Source of the DNA: Acanthaster planci
Lineage: Eukaryota > Echinodermata > Asteroidea > Valvatida > Acanthasteridae
Assembly: GCF_001949145.1 (NCBI RefSeq)
Contig: NW_019091356.1
Location: 2,946,713 to 3,010,712, forward strand
DNA length: 64,000 nucleotides
Direction of reading: 5' to 3'
Shown: positions 59,501 through 64,000 of the stretch, one piece after another
Numbering within the stretch: the first letter of the stretch is position 1
How the letters are laid out: every line of letters starts with the position of its first letter
Notes under the pieces: generated by a model
Seen by the model: the letters and a program-made list of their open reading frames with translations, nothing else
Database searches by the model: none
What the model was told of the DNA's origin: nothing
Position numbers and translations under genes: made by a program

Positions 59501-60769
59501 TTTCATATTGTGTACAAGTGTATTGTCTGTTTTCTGTACTGGGTTTATGAAAACTGTGTTTTGCAACTGCAGACCAAACAGGAAGTCCTGTTCTTACCAT
59601 GTAACAATGTCTGTGTTAACATTTTTGTTTATTCAGGTATGAAGTTCTCTCAAGATTTACTCTTCTGCCCGTCGCATCCCTTTTCTCATTTTCATTATTT
59701 ATACACTAAATAGAATTCTAATAAGAATTTCCTAGTTTGTTTGCTTATGTTTTGTCGACATAACTGGGGGCAAGGGGGAATTTCCCATGAGACTTGTTTT
59801 CACTCACATTGGTCACACCACTAGGACATATGCCACTGTTGAGTCCGTATATTTGGGGCATGTACCTCAAAACAGGCAATGGCACCGATCCAAGTCGCTG
59901 CAACCAAATAAAGAATACCGGAAGGCATGTCCAGTGTATTCAATGGTCACAACCGGCAGACTACTTACATACCGGAAATTTCACAACAGAAATGTGCAAA
60001 TTACAGGCACATGTACATAATTATGTGCACAACTGGAGATTTGTATTTGACTCTGGAGATTCAAGCCCCCTTTTTACTCTGGGATTAAGCTAGGTTTTAC
60101 TGTACTACTACTTAACACTCTACATGACCTCTCCGAGATCAAGACTCGGTTAGCATAAAATCATGGGTGTTCAGCCGTGCACGATGCAACTGCACGGGCC
60201 ACGGTTTCAACACAAAAACGATTCAGAAGGGGCTTCTGAAAGCTTATTGTAAGCAATCAGATTGACGGCACATGAAGGCCTAGATCCAGGGCTGACAATA
60301 CACGGCACTGATACACTTCAAATCTGGGACTACCCAGGTCATTGTGACATGGATAACAGGGGATAACTCCTGGTAAGCCACACACAGCTCACTGTTCATC
60401 TGTGAAACCACAAGCACAAGGACATCCCTTTCAATTGGGATTTCCCTCCCCCCCCACCAACTTTTGGTCATTCGGTTTTGGCGGCCAAACCTCAGATGTG
60501 ACCCATTTAAATAAAGCCAGGGCCCCAATTTTATGGAAATTAATCACTCCTTCAAAAGAAAATACTCATTTGTACTGAGCAGGTCTCAAATGCAACTGAG
60601 AACTGGCCGCAAGCAATTATATGTTGCATGACAACCAGTGTCCACCAAGCTAACATTTCCCGTGCACAGAAACATTATTATACTAAGGGTAACGTATCAT
60701 TGGAGTTCAATACACATGAACATGTATTGGTGTACATGTAGGCCTACATGTAACGGGGAAAACTAACAC

Positions 60770-61250
60770 ACATCAAATAAGAATAAAAAATAAAGAAAAG
60801 ACTTGAACAAAATAAAACACTTGGGGAACTCCCTAAAAAAAATTACTTTCAAAAGGATCAAAAAGGGAGGAATCGCAAGAAAGCTAAAAGAATAGCGATG
60901 CGGAAACTGAAACTTGGTGTCAACAACAAAATCTGTTATTTCTTCAAAAAAAATCCCCCAAAAGAAAAAGTAACTTCAGAGCAAGAAAAAAGACCAGGAC
61001 CGTGTGAAAATCAGATTTAAAAATTCAGCCAAAGACTTGAAAATCTAACCAAAAGAATTCCAGATGTAAAACTTAAAATGCAGGAGAAATATGACCAAGA
61101 CCAAAATTAACTTTAAAAATTAGACCAATCCTAGACCAAAGAAAACCACCAAAAAAAAATGAAGGTAAGGCTAAACCAAACTAAAGCCAAAAAAAAAAAA
61201 CACAGCCTTAAGAAAAAGCTAAAGATTAATTAAATTCAAGCGCTAACTAC
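60770..61250 (+). repeat. A-rich, T-poor tract
   Basis: Roughly half of the bases are A on this strand, with many runs of 5-12 A and loosely repeated AGACCAA and AAAATTA phrases. No poly(A) tail of a clear retrocopy and no gene are seen. Confidence 0.6.
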
Positions 61251-61934
61251 CAAGTCCACCACAGGTCTGAACTTTCAGGGCAGACCTTGACTGGTATTAA
61301 ATAGGTGTTGTCACTTCAAGTTCACCGACTGCCGACCTGCTTACTGAGACTGGGGCTCAAAGCATGCCCACAGTGCCTGGTCCAGTTGAATGAGTCATCA
61401 TCAAGTAAACAATTACACAATGCAACTTTAGGATGGGTAGACTAGGGGGTGCTACTCCTATTCAGTGTGTGGACTTTTGCATCTTGTACAAAGCAAAAAA
61501 AGGTAAAATCCTCCCTGCTCCATGCAGGAAAAACCGTCACAGAAGTCAGTTTCCTGGTATCATGACCACCAGTATTGGACTGGCATCAAGGCCAAACTAA
61601 AAAATGCGTCATGCCCACACAACTTCCGTCATTTCTCACATTTCTGTGTGTGTGTGGGTTTCTCTTTTTTCATCTAGCCAAAAAAAGAACACAACAATAT
61701 GAACATGCGAGCAGAAAAATGTTGCCTAATACAACAAAACGTCTCAAAAATGGTTGACTACCGGCACATTAAACATTTCGATTAAAATAACCCAAGCAGA
61801 CTTCAATCCTCCGATTCCCATATGATGTGACATACACCCTCGGGGGTCAGCTAGGGTTCCAATTTCCAAGACATGCCCTGTACACGTACGTACGTTGTGA
61901 AGGAATCTACATTGTAAGTGTTACATTATAATAT

Positions 61935-62815
61935 TCCAGCATGGTGACATAACCAACATGGTGCCAACCAGCTTTTAAAATGGAAGGGGAAAAACTATAT
62001 TCTCTCCCAAACTGGTAAAGAGAGGTGGGCAGCTTATATTTACATGTACAGTACTGCCTTGACCCCAGAGAACTCATCAGCAGGTTTAACCAGTTACACA
62101 ATCTTTATAATTCTCAGATTATCTCATCTTCCAATGGCCAAAAGGATTACATCACTCCAGTCTGGCAAGGAGCCAACCTGGCTGAAAGTGGCGGGGAAAG
62201 CAGCTCACATTGCGTACATGGGTACAGGTCTGGGCTTGATCAGGTAATCACATTCACAGAGGTCAAGGCACCAGGAGTTGACAAGTCTGCCACACTCCCA
62301 ATAAGGATGGAATGCAAATTCAGACAATTATTTATAGAAGCACAAAATGCTGGGGGGGGGGCTATCTGCCACTGTTTACAAAGGGGTGTCGATAAACTCT
62401 GTATGATCTCACCTCCCTGTACCCTACATGAACCAGGATTTACACAACAGCAAATTTAGGTCTGCATGTATTTTGAAAAATTTTACTAGCACAAGGACAA
62501 TGTTATTGTCTTGGGAACAAAAATGGCTGTACACATATTTCATCTTAAATGCTGGCAGAGTACACTACGGTACATTGGAAAGAGGATCTCATGAGACACA
62601 CTCCTTGCTTGAATTGTTTATGGAAGGCAATGTACATGTACAGCAACCACTTGTTTACGCTTGTTTTTTCCCAAACAATTTGTTTAATTTCCTGTTTCGC
62701 CCTTCCGACTTTCCTTTCCACAATTAACCTTAACAATCCTCCATCCTCGCATTTCAATATGATTTTACATACATACCCTAGGGGGTTAGGGATAGGGATT
62801 TCGGGTTACCTACAT
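61935..62815 (+). repeat. Dispersed repeat family, copy A
   Basis: It shares with copy B, in order: GTTACACAATC, CTCAGATTATCTCATCTT, GGCTGAAAGTGGCGGG, AAAGCAGCTCACATTG, GGTACAGGTCTGGGCTTG, TCAGGTAATCACATTCACAG, GGAGTTGACAAGTCTGC, and near the end CTTGTTTACGCT, TTTGTTTA.TTTCCTGTTTC and TTAACC.TAACA.TCCTC. At 62715-62815 it runs into the TTAACC / GGGTTAGGG-type repeat. Confidence 0.75.
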
Positions 62816-63172
62816 GTGCATGTATAGGAAATGAAATCTCAAAGGACTTCAACATTTCCTCTTTGTATTAAAGCAACGACCGACAAACATTTTTTGGGTG
62901 AGAAGACGAACTTCTCACAACATGTTGGCCAATTGGCAGTGAGTCAACGAGACATCCTAGTTGCTGCAGGTGGGAACCTGGGTGAAGAACATGTTTGGCA
63001 ATTGGCAATGAGACATCCTAGTTCCTGCAGGTACATGCAGATCCAGGACAAACAAATCAACAGAAAGTGGGAGACTGTAATATTGTGTCTAGCTATCCGT
63101 AATATTGTGTCTAGCTATCCAGCCTTTTATGAAGACAGTGGCAGACAAGATCAGATGTGTCACCACCTTCAC

Positions 63173-63340
63173 CTCCGAGAGGTCAGCAAAACCACCATCA
63201 CCTCTGAGAGGTCTGCAAAACCACCATCACCTCCGAGAGGTCTGCAAAACCACCATCACCTCTGAGAGGTCTGCAAAACCACCATCACCTCTGAGAGGTC
63301 TGCAAAACCACCATCACCTCTGAGAGGTCAGCAACAGGTC
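63173..63340 (+). repeat. 29-bp tandem array, six units
   Basis: CTC(C/T)GAGAGGTC starts units at 63173, 63202, 63231, 63260, 63289 and 63318, exactly 29 bp apart. Each continues (T/A)GCAAAACCACCATCAC. It is the expanded 5' part of repeat copy B: copies A and C have a single related unit at the same place. Confidence 0.95.
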
Positions 63341-63996
63341 TAGCTAGTTACACAATCTTGTGATTCTCAGATTATCTCATCTTTCAATGGCCCAAATTTA
63401 GATTGCGTCATTTGGCCCTGGCAAGGTACCAACCCGGCTGAAAGTGGCGGGAAAGCAGCTCACATTGTATACAGGGTACAGGTCTGGGCTTGGTCAGGTA
63501 ATCACATTCACAGAGGTCAAGGCACTAGGAGTTGACAAGTCTGCAACATTCCAAATCAGGACGGAATGCAAATTTGCAAAATTACGAAAGAACATTACAA
63601 AAGGGGTATCTGCACTGTTTGAAAAAGGGGTACAGTATTTATAAACTATTGGTAGATGATTTTTACATCCCTGTACGTTTACACCACAAACAGTCTGAAC
63701 TTTTTTTTTAATGACTGGTAGTGGTACAATGACATTGTTACTGTCTTCAAGAAAATAGTTATGTTGGTAGATTACATTAGCGACAGGTTCTCGTGAGAGA
63801 CACTACTAGCCTGCATGGTTCATGTGAGGCCGTGTAGGGCAACTGCTTGTTTACGCTGAATTTTTTTCCAAACTATTTGTTTACTTTCCTGTTTCTCCTT
63901 CCTGGCTTTCCCCCTCCACAGTTAACCCTAACAGCCCTCAATCCTCTCCATTCAAAATGACACGGGGGGATTAGGGACGGAGGGCTTAGGGTTACC
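63335..63996 (+). repeat. Dispersed repeat family, copy B
   Basis: It parallels copy A over about 650 bp and is roughly 80-85% alike by eye in the best blocks (ATTATCTCATCTTTCAATGG, GTACAGGTCTGGGCTTGGTC, AGGCACTAGGAGTTGACAAG). It ends with GTTAACCCTAAC, CCCTCAATCCTC and GGGATTAGGG..GGGCTTAGGGTTACC near the end of the window. Confidence 0.75.
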
Positions 63997-64000
63997 TGTT

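Noticed and set aside
63105-63323. Open frame with SERSAKPPSP and GLQNHHHL repeats
   Set aside because: It cycles through the three frames of the 29-bp tandem array and is not a gene.
1-64000. Bacterial-type features (operons, CRISPR arrays, insertion sequences, ribosome binding sites)
   Set aside because: The window is clearly animal DNA with spliced genes; no direct-repeat/spacer array or prokaryotic gene cluster is present.

Overview
The window is animal nuclear DNA. Its genes have many introns with GT-AG borders, the spacers are AT-rich, interspersed repeats are dense, and there are two assembly gaps (22610-22844 and 35534-35562). The many GTACATGTAC and TAGGCCTA palindromes, together with the gene content, suggest a marine invertebrate deuterostome, most likely an echinoderm. 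This is an inference from sequence style; amphioxus or a hemichordate cannot be excluded.

Layout. (1) 3043-16503, minus strand: an 11-exon gene for a scaffold attachment factor B (SAFB/SLTM-type) protein with SAP domain, acidic region, RRM, Arg/Glu-rich coiled coil and Gly-rich tail (about 1190 aa). (2) 16504-22229: a 5.7 kb spacer between two divergent genes, with tRNA-like foldback repeats, a hAT-like MITE, a hairpin element and a dispersed ~330 bp repeat. (3) 22230-33472, plus strand: a second SAFB-type gene of 12 exons (about 1160 aa). It has the same domain order and nearly the same intron phases as the first, so the two are head-to-head paralogues. (4) 34.8-51.1 kb: a long stretch without a recognisable gene, rich in GTACATGTAC palindromes. 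(5) 51103-54799, minus strand: five in-phase exons of a MAP3K14/NIK-like kinase, from an acidic N-terminal region through the glycine-rich loop and the nucleotide-binding lysine. Its 5' start and the rest of the kinase domain were not found. (6) 54.8-64.0 kb: repeat-rich DNA with a long foldback element, 57-bp, 29-bp and 24-bp tandem arrays, three copies of a dispersed repeat, and an A-rich tract.

The SAFB pair encodes nuclear RNA/DNA-binding proteins that in other animals couple chromatin attachment to RNA processing. Human SAFB and SAFB2 are also adjacent and head-to-head, which makes the arrangement here notable. One copy keeps a near-consensus RRM while the RRM of the other has drifted. 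The NIK-like gene appears functionally unrelated. All exon borders were joined by eye from splice consensus, reading phase and paralogue comparison; there is no transcript evidence.
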